This document shows positions 43,770 to 57,410 of a stretch of DNA of 64,000 nt, in pieces. The position numbers and the translations under genes are program-made. Source of the stretch: Craterostigma plantagineum (lineage: Eukaryota; Streptophyta; Magnoliopsida; Lamiales; Linderniaceae). The first letter of the stretch is position 1; every line of letters starts with the position of its first letter. The stretch covers positions 20,647,501-20,711,500 of the forward strand of contig JAPQWV010000017.1 of assembly GCA_027422505.1 (NCBI GenBank), written 5' to 3'. Under the pieces are notes generated by a model that made no database searches, was not told where the DNA came from, and saw nothing but the letters and a program-made list of their open reading frames with translations.

Positions 43770-46700
43770 TTGAACTTCATCATGAGCTCGTGTTGCTGCT
43801 CAATCTTCAAGCCTTCGAATCATCATCAATCTACTCTCGTTTCCCCTAATCGATGGCCTCTGAACCCTAACTCCCTATTCGTTCAAAACCTCAACTTCCG
43901 AAGACCCACTAAAAAGCACGCCCTGCGTGCTGATGAAAGCGTCGGCGTTGTTTACCCGTCGGAGGACGCCGTTTCTGTCGCGGCATCCGACGGTGATCGA
44001 GTAGAATCCGAGGTAAACGGAACTTATTCGAGCTCTTTACCTGACGAAGAACTTCGGGAAGCGGCGGCCAGTGAAATCAGCGCAGCGAAACCTAAGCAGC
44101 AGAACATAGGGAAGTTTGAAGAAGATGATATGGATGGTCGATACAAGCTTCGAAATGGGCGAGAGGTATCTGTGATCGTAAAGTATTGACGTGGGCTGTT
44201 TTCTTTGTGAGGAGTTTTCTTGGTAACAAATGAAACCTTGTAAAAAACTTTCTGGACATTGGTGTTTTCTTTGTGAGGAGTTTTGGTCTGACGATGTCTC
44301 ATGGCTGCGTCTCTTTCCAATTTTTGAATCTATTGATAGGTATTTGAAGAGAAAGCTTATCTAGTTGGTGTGGCGAGGAAACGTGATTCATATGATTCAT
44401 TTGGTATCGAAGAATCTCTTAAGGAGTTAGAGCAGCTAGCTGACACTGCTGGGCTACGTGTTGTTGGCTCGACCTATCAAAAGTATGTGCTTTTGAATTT
44501 GATGTTAGTTTAGTAGCTGTTTATTGCCCTTTAGAAGTATTTGATGTCATATATTTCATGAATGGAAATGCCCAATAAATAAGATGAGTTTTTATAATTT
44601 CCGCAGACTTGCATCGCCCAATCCGAGGACATATATTGGATCGGGAAAGGTGTCTGAAATCAAGACTGCAATCCATGCATTTGGCGTAGAGACAGTAATT
44701 TTCGACGATGAACTTTCACCAGGGTTAGTTCACAGTACTTACTACGCATCTGGGACTTTAAGGAGTGATGAATAATTCCTCACTGATGTCATTAATACCT
44801 TTTTTTCTTATATGTATGAAGACAGGCAATTGAGGAATTTGGAAAAGATATTCGGCGGTGATGTTAGAGTATGCGATCGTACTGCCCTTATCCTCGACAT
44901 TTTCAATCAGAGAGCAGCAACGCGAGAAGCTGCTTTACAGGTTCTCTTACATTTTAGGTCAAACAAAGCTCTGTCTTTGTCGAAGACAGCCGATTGTTCA
45001 TAAACAACCATGTTAAAATAGTCTATTTTCAGGTTTCGCTTGCTCAGATGGAATACCAATTGCCGAGGCTAACAAGAATGTGGTCCCACCTCGAGCGCCA
45101 GGCTGGAGGGCAAGTGAAGGGTATGGGTGAGAAACAAATAGAAGTTGATAAGCGTATCTTACGTGAACAGGTTTGAAGCTTGTTCTTCCCTATCTTTATA
45201 TGACCGTCCTTTGTTTTCTCACGGATTGTGGGTAATGTCATACCAATCATCGACCATTGCTTATAGTTATCATTCTACTCTTTAGAACCACGCTTGTATG
45301 ATGGTTTTGTGGTGTTCTTTTATTTTCCTTGTAAATTTAAAAAAAAAAAGGAATTTCTTACATTATCTTTCATGATAGAAGTCTCACTCACTCAATGATT
45401 CGATATTGTTAATTTCTTGTTCATTCAGATTGGCACTTTGAAAGAGGAGATAGAAACGGTTCGCAAACATCGGAAGCAGTATAGAAGTCGCCGTGGTGCT
45501 GTACCTGTCCCAGTTGTATCGTTGGTAAGAAAAAAAAAGCGACTTTCAATAATAATATTAAGGTCCCTTATTGATGTTGTTTTTTCACTTGTGGCTATAA
45601 AACTTTCTTTTTTCCCCGAGACTCGTCGTGGTAAATTTTGAATAAATTACCATCTTATTTCAGTCGTTCGACCTCTTTGCATTATTCGTTAGGCAAAATA
45701 ATAATAAAAAAAAGCTTGTTGGATCATTTGCAGATTGGCTACACAAATGCTGGAAAGAGTACGCTTTTAAATCAACTTACGGGCGCTGACGTTCTTGCCG
45801 AGGACAAATTATTTGCCACACTTGATCCCACGACAAGACGAGTGGAGGTAAGTTACTTACCCTTTTCTGTTTATGTTTCTCTTTCTTTTTCTTTTTTTTT
45901 TCCGTGCAATCAATTTGATGTATCATTCATTCGTCTTCGCTTTATTCAGATGAAGAATGGTAAGGTATTCCTACTGACTGACACCGTCGGCTTCATCCAA
46001 AAGTTACCAACAACTTTGGTACGAAAAAACTAGTCTCATCGTCAATCACCGTTTATCATATCCAATTACTAATCGATCGATGATGTTTTTTTTTTCTCTC
46101 CTCTTTTTTTCGTTCGTTCGATCTTTCAACCTTGTAAGGTTGCTGCCTTTAGGGCCACTTTGGAGGAGATATCCGAATCTTCACTTCTTGTACACGTTGT
46201 CGATATTAGGTACAAACAAAATCTGATCCCCTTATCCGCTGCCACCTGTCAATCAATCATCTAATCAAGTCGTTGCTGTAATAAACGAATTCGCAGCCAT
46301 CCAATGGCAGAGCAACAAATTGAGGCCGTGGAGAAAGTTCTTGCTGAGCTGGACTCTTCATCTGTCCCGAAACTAACCGTATGGAACAAGGTTGACAAAA
46401 CGAGCGACCCCGAGAAGATAAAGTTCGAGGCTCGGGAAAATCCAGACGTCGTGTGTATATCTGCTTTGAGCGGCGAAGGCTTGGATGATTTCTGCAATGC
46501 AGTTCAGGAAAAATTGAAGGTAAGGTTTCGTCTGTCTCTCTTACCAATTTCTATGTGTTGATTTGCCTTGACGCTAATTTATTTAGGACACGATGGTTTG
46601 GGTCGAAGCTCTGATTCCCTTCAACAAAGGAGAATTGCTGAGCACAATACATCGCGTTGGGATCATCGAACAAACAGTGAGAATTCTTTCTTCTTTATGC

Positions 46701-46884
46701 ATCATATATTTGAAATTATTAATGCTTTTTTCTTAATGAATCGTTTAAATCCCGAGGTTGGTTGTGCGTTGAGCAGGAGTACGTCGAGAATGGAGCACTC
46801 GTTCGAGCCCACGTCCCACTTCGGTTTTCGAGGCTTCTAACGCCCATGAGGCAAACACGATTCTCGCAGCAGCTTCCTTCCTAG
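43770..46884 (+). CDS. HFLX: HflX-type GTPase, chloroplast
   Basis: HflX GTPases bind the 50S ribosomal subunit and rescue or split stalled ribosomes; the plant form with a transit peptide acts in plastids. Twelve exons join in frame to 559 aa: 43770-44165, 44340-44482, 44607-44723, 44826-44940, 45033-45170, 45429-45524, 45734-45847, 45950-46018, 46139-46209, 46297-46519, 46587-46676, 46777-46884, all GT/AG. Residues 1 to about 55 are Ser/Asn/Arg-rich and poor in acid, as in plastid transit peptides (ATG 43770; a second ATG at 43782 is possible). The HflX N-domain ([29 protein letters not shown]) is followed by the glycine-rich linker [17 protein letters not shown] and the G domain: G1 GYTNAGKS, G3 DTVGF, G4 NKVD, G5 SALSG. 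I see no defect. It is the first host gene after the transposon mosaic. Confidence 0.92.
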
Positions 46885-49164
46885 TTAGTTCAGTTAGTCT
46901 CGAACTTGGCTCGTTTTTTTCTTTTTTTGCTTCAGACAACAACACTACTGCTACGTACATAAATAAACCTCTGTCTATGTATAGATAGTTCACTTGGGTG
47001 GGCCACTTTTTTCTGTGTTATTTTAACAGACTTTTTGTCTTGTGATGATATGCTTGTGTCCATCGAGTTTTATGGCTTTTTCGAATAGTTGATTTTATGA
47101 TTCCACCTCATAGCTGAGATACTAGAAAGGATATTGCTAGACGAAGATCTCTTGAATTCAAGGAACTTCCCAGATCTTACCTAATAATCAATATAGAATG
47201 TTTTCATATTTTAGAATCTAATCCATTCACACAACAAAAACCCATAGAAGTTCATGGAAGTTCACATGCCTCTGCAGCGAGAAGACCTCAAATGGTAAAC
47301 GCACTCAAATCTCAGCTATGGGATATTGGAAATTAAAGCCTTTGTTCTTCAGATGATTTTCCAGTTCAGCTCAGCAAGAAGGTGAAGATCTCCTGAAAAA
47401 TGGAGCTGTGCTGAATCCACATGCTTCGATATATCTAAAGCATTTTGCTGATTTCCATTGAAGTAAAAAAAAAAAAGTGATAATTTTTTTTTTTTTGGTT
47501 TTTAATTTGTTGGAGTGATTGGTTATGTGGCAGTTGGCCGCAGTTAACAGAGATGATTGATTATGGATCATCCATGGGTGCAAAAAATTCAGTTCTTTTC
47601 TTTTTTACATCTTCCATCATTACATCAACGATGCTTTCATTTTACGACCAGTATGGGAATGCTTGTTGCAGCATTATTCGCACTCTTTTATTACCATACC
47701 ATACATTGATGTCAACTGCATTCGAAAACAGAGTTTGTTCGTTATGGAACTGATCATCATCAATCAGTATCTGAAAGTGCTTATAAAATGGTTCTTCATA
47801 TATCCATAGCTTAATCAAAACCCACCTCATCACCAACCCGATATGGACCCGGGTCGGGCCCAGTTCGACCCGGATAGGTTGATGATCCGAAGTTGTCAAC
47901 TAACTCATAATTTCCCCATGCACGCACCTTCCACGAAACAACTCAAGTGCCGTAGATATTTGCCAGGTTAACACCGATACAATATATATTTAAATATGCT
48001 TTTACCATATTCTGTAGAGCCAATCATCGATCAACAGAAAAGAACGCCCTTCTTTCGTGGGATTTTCTTGTAATAACCAAAGAATAAAGTAAGGCCGAGA
48101 GAGAGCCATTGTTGAGAGAAAAAACTTTTTGAGCAAACCTGATAGATAATATATGATCCTAAAAAAATGGAAGCTCAAAGGCTAACGAGGACAAGTGTTT
48201 TGCATGTGGGCAGAAGCAGAAGATTATATTATTGTCGCCCCATCTTATTACATGCCACGTAATCTAGGGACAAACATACTAGAAGCGGTTTCAACTAACT
48301 TTTATATTTCTTTTTTGCCAACACTTTTCACTGTTTTTTCTCGAGTAGCGTTAGGTCGGGAGATCTTTGGCTTGAAAAAGTGTGTTTTCTTTTTTGTTAT
48401 TTAGTGGAAGTACTCTTCGGTCTTTTTTCTTTTTTTTTTTTGTTTATGATGTGTCTTAGCATGTTATTACACAATGAAACCGTGTCCTAAGCTATATATT
48501 ACCACCTCAATATATACATATATCTATGTAGTAGGTAAATAAATGCGACATCTGGTATATATATCCGCTCAACCACCAAACATGAAAACGGTTTTGGCTC
48601 ATGATTTCCTATGATAAGCGTATCTTATAATCTGCTTCTAGAAATATCTGGCAAGCAAGATACATATTATTTAAATTATATGATGGAACAAAAGCGCGTA
48701 AGAGGGTTTTCTTTTTCGGTTTTTAAATGAGAAATCTTAATGATGCAGCCACTTGCCTAAATATAAGTGCGACAAGTGTTTATAACTACACATGTCTTGT
48801 TCGCATTGAAGGAAATGATATATGAAATGAGTGCAAGAATGTTCAGTCAAGACGCAACCCTCTCTTTGTGCCCAATTAGGGTATCGGATTTGTCATTTGT
48901 CTACACCTTTTCTTCTATTAATTAACTCTCATATAATATCGTAAGTAATATCTTTTGTAGTGGACTAATGGGAACCTACGATCAACTGTAACTACTTTAC
49001 ATATAATATATCTCGAGTCTTCGTGTCTCAAGGAAAGGATGTTATAGCTTACATTCCTTACATGTGTGTCTTCTCCTCCTCTATATATACGTGCGGTTTC
49101 TCGGTGAATCGAAAGGGAAAAAAATTGAAAAGATCTTTTCTTGAAGATTATCGATTTGAAAAAC
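46885..49164. other. Intergenic region between HFLX and ABA4
   Basis: No coding gene recognised. It is AT-rich with T runs (47480-47495, 48423-48440). A possible TATA box for the next gene (CTCTATATATACG) is at about 49079-49091. Short frames here are below 90 codons and show no splice-linked coding pattern. Confidence 0.5.
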
Positions 49165-49999
49165 ATGGCATTTTCTTCTGGTTCATCCATGGTACACCAC
49201 CTCTCCATAAATTCGATGGTTTTAAGGTTTACGTCTGAGTTCACTGCTTTTCGATGATGAGCTTCGAAAGCTCGAAACATAGAATGGACTACTCAAAACT
49301 CGTACTAATAAGACAATTCGAACTGTATTATGGACATCATGTTACTATATATGTTAAAATGCTGTCTAAATATGCTACTATATATATCATGTGTGTGTGT
49401 GTATAATTTATATGCTACTAATAATATTTGTTCGTTTATCTCCAATCTTTTTCGCTGCAGATTAACAAACCACAAGCATTGCAGACGAGGATGTTTACTT
49501 GTAACTTTGATCGCCAGTTAAAACACCTTAAGATCATGGGAACTTGTCGTACTTTGGGCAAAATAAAATTAAGGGCACGTATGGATCGTTGTAATAACGA
49601 TAATATCGACAAGGGTTTTCTCAGAGGTTCAACGAGCATCAGCTCCCTCGTCCATGGCGGATCTGCAAATTGCAGCGCCAACTCCCGAAGAAGATCACCG
49701 TTATTGGCCGCCCATGCTTCTTGTGATGATATATGCTTTAAAAGAAGCTCTTTCCTTTTCTTTATCTACTTCCCATTTTTTTCTCTTCTTTCTTTTCCTT
49801 CGGATGAGAAATTTTTTGTTGATTTTTATTTTGTTCCTTTTTTTTTGGCAGGGATTCAAAGCTCTGATATCGCAAGCACTGCTTTTACGTTTGGGACGGT
49901 GGCTGTTCTTCCATTCTATACCTTGATGGTCTTAGCACCTCGTGCCACTTTTGTAAGATTTTTTTTTTCTTTCTCCCATCTTTTTCTTACATAAAAAAA

Positions 50000-50083
<84 letters not shown>

Positions 50084-51115
50084 TCAAGCATAAAATTAAT
50101 ATAACAACCAAAACACATACATTATGTCTTCATGTGTGCAGACCAAGAACTTAATTGCAAGCAGTGCCCCATACGTTGTTCTCGGGATATTATACGGTTA
50201 CCTTCTTCGTCTGTCGTGGACGCCCGATACCCTTTCTTCGATATTTGCATCCAAGTACCTCTTGCCTGAGGTTAGTTTCTATTTTATTATTTTTATGAGA
50301 TTATCAAATAGAAACTAACAAAGTTTGTCCCCAAGTGGATACATCTAAGTGACTTTGGTTGCCACATCTCCAGTTGAACTATCCTAGTCTGTGTGGACTT
50401 AGGATGAGATCGCAAATGAACTGAAAACGAGTCGAGCTGTTCGTCAACACCTTATCGGTCCAAATTCGATTTGAATTTGATTTTCGACCGAGTAGGAGCC
50501 AAGCTCGAGCGGGATTTATTGGGCTCGTCGAGCTTATCGAGCCCATATTTTTTTTCCTTATATTACTACAATATCGAGCTTTTCGAGACGAGCTCATCGA
50601 GCATTTTAACTTATGATCTCGAGTAATTTATCGAGCCAAGCTCGAGATTGGGCATTGTCGGGCTCCACTTGGCTCATTTCGCCCCTGAATGGGACGAACG
50701 GGCGAGGGGACAATCATCCCATAGCTAACAGTGAGGTTTTCGGATTCGATTGGGATTGAACTTAATTCGAATGATCTCAATGTTTTTTTGTTTACAGCTA
50801 TGGTCCATGGCTAAGATCCTCGCAAGGGAGATGTCAGTTGCTTCAGCTTGGATTCATCTGCTAGTAGTCGATTTATTTGCAGCAAGGTTCGTATTATCGG
50901 CTACTATTTATTTTTATTTTTACTTCCTTGATTTCTAACAAATGATATTCGTAATGATGAAAAAACACAGGCAAGTTTACTATGATGGACTGCAAGAGAA
51001 TGTAGAGACACGACACTCGGTGCTTATATGTCTCTTCTTTTGTCCACTTGGGATTCTCACTCACTTCATTACTAAGGCATTGTTGACGAGGGCAAGAGAC
51101 GACGAAAATACCTGA
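49165..51115 (+). CDS. ABA4: ABA4-like neoxanthin synthesis protein, plastid membrane
   Basis: ABA4 is a plastid membrane protein needed to make neoxanthin, a precursor of abscisic acid. Six exons join in frame to 250 aa: 49165-49191, 49461-49722, 49852-49952, 50142-50270, 50798-50886, 50971-51115. The first coding exon has only 27 bases (MAFSSGSSM), preceded by a TATA box near 49083; an alternative start is ATG 49490. The N-terminal 100 residues are basic and Ser-rich (transit peptide). Four hydrophobic segments follow: [44 protein letters not shown] and [16 protein letters not shown]. The [13 protein letters not shown] stretch and RHSV after it are typical of the ABA4 family (DUF4281). Intron 3 holds a (TCA) microsatellite of about 28 units (50001-50083) and intron 4 a probable hAT MITE remnant. 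Confidence 0.88.
50001..50083 (+). repeat. (TCA)n microsatellite in ABA4 intron 3
   Basis: About 28 uninterrupted TCA/ATC units, 83 bp, roughly 60 bp upstream of the exon 4 acceptor. Likely polymorphic in length. Confidence 0.95.
50405..50695. mobile_element. Probable hAT MITE remnant in ABA4 intron 4
   Basis: GATCGCAAATGAACTGAAAACGAG at the left and GGCTCATTTCGCCCCTGAA at the right are roughly inverted, with many CGAGCTC-like words between. The ends are worn and no duplication is clear. Confidence 0.4.
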
Positions 51116-51607
51116 GGATAAATGATCCATTGGGGGTTCAACAACATTTTACGAAGAGTGTTTGTTCGTTTCATTGAGATTACTATTCTACGATTTCGGG
51201 GTTCTTCCTTTCTTCTTTTTCCCCCGAAATGTCTTCAAAGTATTTAAAAAAAAAATAGCGAGTCTGCTAGACTTAGCAGATATGTTGTTCTTTCACTTAC
51301 AGCAGCAGAATTAGCATCTAAAAGCCATTCGGTTTTTCATATACTGTATCTGCTTCGCTGATGAGATGAATCGTTGATTAGTTTCTTCATCGGACTATCT
51401 TCCCCACACGATCACACGGTAACGACGACAAAAGGAACCCAGAAATTTCAGAGCTTGAATTTTTTTTTTTTCCAGCTGATGAAGGATATAATATCAATAA
51501 GTTGAATCAGCACAAACACACACAAACGAGAAGAGAAAGAAATGGAAAAGATGAGAAAGCTCAAAGATGTAGAAATAACATTAGGAGAAATAAACTTGCC
51601 TTGATTT

Positions 51608-54500
51608 TCAAGTGGGAAGATCTGACATCTGAATGTGGTCGTCGTAGAATCCATTTGAGAGGTCCGAACTTTGAATAGAATCTGTCTTCGTACGGTCCAA
51701 AGAAGTTGCTTCGTGTATCCCTTTTGAGAATATAGGTTGGAATATAGAAAAGTAGTTATGGTTTTGATGGAGATGAATCGAACGTTAGGCTGAGCGTGAC
51801 TGAACGTTAGGCTAAGCGTGTTTGTGGATATGTTTATTCAAATATAAAAAAAATAAAATTCCATACCAAAGCCTAAGAGGGCTCCGCAGATTACAAACCC
51901 AACAAGAGAAAAGTCCATCTTGTACACAATCTCCATAACAATTACGCATACTCCAGCAACCAGTAAATGTCTTGGAGAGGAGAAGACCATGTGCAATCTG
52001 CAAATTCAGACATAAATTAAGAATTATTTGAAAATTAGAAACTGATCGCGATTGAATTACTGAGGGGTTTGAGGAGTCGAGTGCACCACAGACATCTTCA
52101 CATTAGTGAGTTTTGACGAACCAGAAAACCATCAAGGAAATAAATTAAGGATAACATTGCATTTAATCCATTTGCACAGATTCAACAAAGTTATGAAAGG
52201 CACAGCGAAGTACCTCTCCTCTGCGATATTATCCACGTAAAATATCAAGACAATTCCAAATAGGACAAAACTTGAGAATGCGGAAGCTGAAAATGGAAGT
52301 TCAACACTATCCGATCCCTGAGATATTCAGAAAAAAATAATAAACTGAATGAGGAGGTTAATAGACATGCAAAGTAAAGAACAAAGAACAGATGTAATAG
52401 AAATGCCGGAGAGCTACACTCACAATAATCATATCCCACATGGCAACAGGAAACAGAAAGCATGTAGCAGAAGCAATAGTTATTGCATGAAGCCGTCTCT
52501 TGAGCTGATTCTGCAATAATAAATGAAAAATACTCTCACATTAACTTCAGATAATCAAAATAAAAGCACCAATGCACCTTATTAAGTGGTAATAAGAATG
52601 ATGTATAGAAAAAAAAAAAAGCAGATTACTACCTTTAGCGATACACGTCTAGCAGCAACTCTTTTTAATGCTGACAAAATTCCAGCAGAAATGGGAATTA
52701 GCATGCCTCGCACTCCAACAACTTCTGACTGGAGCTCAGTCTCAGGACTGTCACTAGATGGTGCATATGAGTTAAAGTTCCTCATTAGATGGCCAGAATG
52801 TGCTGATGGAAGAGATTGTGCAAAAACAATTATAATATTCTCTAGCCTAGCATTAACATGGTATATGTTTCTAATTAAAGTAGCTCGCTGAGGAAAGGAT
52901 ATAAAAAGGAGAATATGTAGCTGTTGCCCATCCTTGTGACAACAAGTAGAATGATGCCAACATTGCAAGGAGTCCTCCAATCTAGCAAATCCGAGCCGGA
53001 AATGAGGTTAGTAGAAATAGCTGGCAAAAGAAATAGATTAAGCATCCAAAAAGTGAGTGGCCTACTATGCTCAAGATAACTGAATAACCTTCAGGCAGTA
53101 CAATCAAAACCAACTCGGTGATGCTCAATGGATTTGACTGGGTTTGTACAGTAATATTAAAAACATACAGAAAGAATACCTTTCTCCAAACATTGCCTCT
53201 CCTACCAAACAAGACTCCTGATAAAACTCCAAGTACAGCGCCGGAGTACTCGGCAAGTATGGCTCTGAAATAAAATGTTGTTATTAGTTCAAGTTATCAC
53301 CAAGCAAAGGCAAAATGACAAGAAAAAATCGTTCGAAACTTAAGACAAATCAAGCGGAGGATTATCAGAACAAAATCTCGATCATCTAGTATTTCATGTC
53401 AACAATCAATTTTGCATTAGGAGAACCCTAAATGCCATGCTTAGCATGTTACAGTAAGCATACGCTCTTGTAAAAGTTTCACCCTTTGCATCAATAGTAA
53501 CTAACTTAAGTCCACAAAACTATACGCCTGAAAACTTTATATTCCATCAGGAATTTATTGTTTCAAAAACGTTACAATACGTAATAATCTTTTTTGAACA
53601 GTTAAAGACAGGAACAGATCATTCCAGTTCGAGGTATAAAAGTTCACCTGGGAGGACCACAGTTTTTAAGCCCCTTTCCCCACAAGATGAAATAGACTGC
53701 TGTTATAGCGCCGTTAATTACAGAGGGCACTACCTAAACATGTGAGACAGACAAACACGTAAACTAAGATGGTCAATGAAAGTTTATCTCGGACCCGAAC
53801 AAGCAAGAAAATAGTAGTTAAATCCATATTAATGATTTCCACAAAACCTGAGTGTTAGAAAGTGGCCTTCCCTTCCAAGGCTTTTGAAGAAATAAAAACA
53901 AAACAGTCGATGGAACAAGACAGCTGAACACAAACAAACCAACAGAAGCCCCTGATTGCAACAAATATCTATATACGGAGTACACTGACCAAATCCTCAA
54001 GAGATTACCAATAATGTGTATGACCTGCAAAGGAGTTTGCCTACATTTTAAAAGAAAAAAGAAAGTATCATTATAAAGAGTTCAAGTGATTACTAAACTC
54101 CATTAACATACATAGCATATGCCACTACAAGCTCTAAAACTCATCAATGCTCAATTTCCTATCACAACATGAGATCTCTCGACAATGGCTGCCCGTCGAT
54201 GTAACTCATCGTTACTAACTGTTGTCCTCCAACATTAGCATCATTAAAAAACAACGGACATCATTAGCATCACCAGTACAGAATGAAGGAGAAAAAAACG
54301 ACTACAAAACATGGCGTACCAAACAAGTCAAAACAAAAGGACGATGTGAACTGTAGCCAAAGATGAATAGAAAAAGCTGAAAATTTCATGTTTACCCTGC
54401 TATAACACCAACATACGGGAGTAGAAAAGCAGAAATCGACTTACCTGATTGCAGCTGGCCGAGACTGACCTCGATTTTGAGGAATTTGATTTGGAGACAT
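51608..54500 (-). pseudogene. MTP12/ZnT5-type zinc transporter, N-terminal half only, one frameshift
   Basis: Nine exons on the - strand: 54500-54445, 54040-53848, 53733-53648, 53264-53180, 52981-52633, 52510-52424, 52317-52214, 51997-51867, 51720-51608, all with GT/AG borders. They would give about 400 aa, nearly all hydrophobic helices (HIIGNLLRIWSVYSVYRYLL, VGLFVFSCLVPSTVLFLF, VINGAITAVYFILWGKGL, LAEYSGAVLGVLSGVLFGRR, LPISAGILSAL-like, FVLFGIVLIFYVDNIAEE, HLLVAGVCVIVMEIVYKM). This resembles the long N-terminal membrane part of plant MTP12 and animal ZnT5. The C-terminal cation-efflux domain with its zinc-binding His/Asp helices is absent: after LSNGFYDDHIQ the frame ends in MSDLPT. In exon 5 a five-T run (plus 52903-52907) has one base too many for the frame. 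The copy is probably dead, unless the extra base is a sequence error. The family call is from memory. Confidence 0.6.
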
Positions 54501-55008
54501 CATCTTGTTTTTCTACTGCCTTCTAATGCTACTTCTTCATACAATCAGTAAGCACCAGCAAAATAAAATACACGAACGACTTCGGTTTCACAAAATCCAA
54601 CACAATCCAGGACGTATTCAGTTTGCCATAGATCAACAGTAGAAGGCCGAGTTGCCTGAAATTTTCCTCTTTTTTCATGTAATTAATTAATTAATTAATT
54701 ATAAAAAACACTTAATGGGCCCGAGGACTTGAAATTGTACATGAAAAGCCCCTTCAGTTTCAAGCCTTTGGACTAGTCCATTGTACTACTATACAAGCGC
54801 AATGTACTACTGTTGCAAAGGCTGCTTGCTCAACCTTTAAGGGGGTGGTAAAAATTTTGTGCTAAAAAAAGCTTTCGATTTAGACACATACTCATATACT
54901 CTCCATTGTTCAAAATAGTTTTGATATCATACATCTCTAAATGCTACTACAATTACACAACACAGATCACGAACAGAAAAGGGCCTCCATCCTACGAAAA
55001 AAAAAAGC

Positions 55009-57410
55009 TCATTCAAGTTCTAAATCATCGTTCGATCGCTCCAAAAAGACGCAATTAACCCCAGCTCGGTACATAACCAGCCCAGAAGCCGTGCTCACAC
55101 AGATCTCAGTATTCGCAGGCACAAACAGAACATCACCTTCAGCAACAACAACTACCCCATCACCATCACCATCATCATATAAAGGTATACACATCTCCCC
55201 TTTTCCTTCTACAGCAACGAATATCGAAGGCCCATTAACGCCCTCCAAAACCGCAGATTTCCCATGTGGGAGATTACACTGATCCACCTCAAACTCATCA
55301 AAAGGCGGTATATACTTCACTACGTAAGGCTTCTGAGATACCCCGTTGAGGATTTCTGGTAATCCCTGTTGTAATGATGTGAGGCAAAGTCAAAACTACC
55401 AAGGAGAAGAGAAAGTCCTTAGATTCATTACCTGTTTGTACGTAAGCATGTAGCAGAGAGTTTGGACATCTCGGTTCTTAGGGGTAAGCCCAGCTCTTAC
55501 AACGTTGTCTGAAGTAGCCATGCACTCTATGCATTCGCCCGATATGTAAGCGTGCGGTTCGTTTGCTCCCAAATAAAGGGCTTCGCCTGGGTTCAGCTTC
55601 ACGTAATTGAATAAGAAAGAAACTATGACGCCAATGTCTCCAGGATATTGTTGTTCAAGCCTCAACACAAGCTTCTCCTTCTCCGTAAGCTCCGTAACCT
55701 ATGGCAGAAATAAGATTTTATGAGGGAAAAAAAAAAGAAAAAAGGGAACTCAATCTGCATGCATACCTCGCCTTTGATATTCAACCGAACAATTAATTTG
55801 GTTATAGCTTCGGATATTACAGCCTTGTCTGCTGACATGAGCTCTGTGAATAGAGACCTTAATACTACTTTGAGTTTATCCTCCCCATCCTTCTCTGTAA
55901 TGAGTGATACTTGGTTTGCATATGCACCACCGACTACTTCGATGATTTCGGGCACACTATGAATTACACTCTTCAGTTCCTACAAGGAGGGAAAACGACA
56001 TTTCAAGCATAAGTTTCTGAACCACAGAAAAAAATGATTTACAGACGTAGGAAGTCCACATCTGTGATGACCCATTTCGTTGCAACGTGAAAGAAATAAA
56101 TACACAAGTAGTTGGGGTTATATTTGTTAACCGATATCATCTAAACAAGCACATTAATTATACAGCCTCCATAGTAGAATCTAGCGTAAAGAAATTTGTC
56201 AGAGTAGTCCCACCCACCAGTACTAGAAAGAGCATGCGTACAAAAGATAAACATCACCATCATTTATTTTAACCTTCCACCACAAAAAAAAAATCGTGAA
56301 ACCTTCATACATAGTTTTCTTAACAAGTGTTAGGAGAATCAAAGAGCAAGTGTTTAATGCAACCGAGCTCGCCAAGAAATTGTAACGTAGATAAGGGCTT
56401 TCCTTGCAAGCCAGACTATGACTAGCTAGACATTATGATCATCAAATATAGGGAAAATGGCTTAATTCTTCTTATTCATCATGACATATATATTAATGCG
56501 CTGAGCTAAAAAATGGCCGCCAAATTACCTCGATATCGACAAACCCACACAATGCCTCAAACTGGGTTAGAGCTATTGCCATTTCGGGCTTGTGATTATC
56601 ATCGTACATTTCTGGGTGCTGCTTGTGCAGAATCACCGCTAGATCTTTATCTGGATGAGCCTGTATGGACAGCGCTTTTTCCACTGAAAGTACCTAACAC
56701 AAATACAAGGGAAACATTGAAGAGTTGATCATATGAATCCTTAACAGATGTGAAAGCTGCTAAGAAATAAACAAATGGATCTATGACTTATGAGGAAATC
56801 ACCGAAGCAAATTTGCCGGATAAATCATAATCGAGGGGGATAACTATGAAAAAGATAACTGCAATTCTCGACCTTTCATCTAAGACTTCTTTCACCGCCT
56901 AATTACATCTCCAGCCCAAAATAGCATTACTAAGAATATCAATCGCACTTGTTATTACTGTTGTTATCAGAAAACTCAATTCATCGTACCATAGGACCTA
57001 GCCAGAATCGCAATAACAAACCAAACATACGCAGATTACATTCAACAATCTCACAATTTATTTACCTTGAAAAGAAAAGGCAGATTCGAACCCCACTTGC
57101 CCAAAACCTTATCCCCAAGCACTCTAGGGTTTTTCTCTATCCATTCCTTCAAGCTCACCACCAAATCGTCCTTCCCACCACTCATACCACCGTTTCCATT
57201 AATGCCACACGGCGGCAAGACGACGACGTACGACGGACCGGACTCGTGCGTCCCCATCCAAAACTCTGCGTACGGCTTGCGATCGTCCATCTCAACCCCG
57301 ACGTTTTTACTGTACAACTTCGCGACGGTGGATTCCCCCGCCGGCTTGCCCCAGTCGTGGTTCTTAACGCTGCATTTCAGCTTCACGATTCGCGCGGCGT
57401 CAGCCCCCAT
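55009..57410 (-). CDS. PMI: Mannose-6-phosphate isomerase (type I phosphomannose isomerase)
   Basis: It interconverts fructose-6-phosphate and mannose-6-phosphate in the cytosol, feeding GDP-mannose, ascorbate and glycoprotein synthesis. Five exons (57410-57066, 56693-56529, 55979-55767, 55698-55432, 55365-55009) join in frame to 448 aa, the normal length. N-terminal KNHDWGKP and the cupin core are present. Zinc ligands are in [10 protein letters not shown] (Gln and His), the Glu in the [12 protein letters not shown] region and the late His in [18 protein letters not shown]; the substrate loop Arg is in [10 protein letters not shown]. The C-terminal domain ends with VNCVFLERS. All introns have GT/AG. 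Arabidopsis has two such genes (PMI1, PMI2); I cannot say which this matches. Intact, on the same strand as its two pseudogene neighbours. Confidence 0.93.

Noticed and set aside
47371..47899. Short frames between HFLX and ABA4
   Set aside because: Under 90 codons on both strands, interrupted by T runs, no splice-linked extension and no motif.
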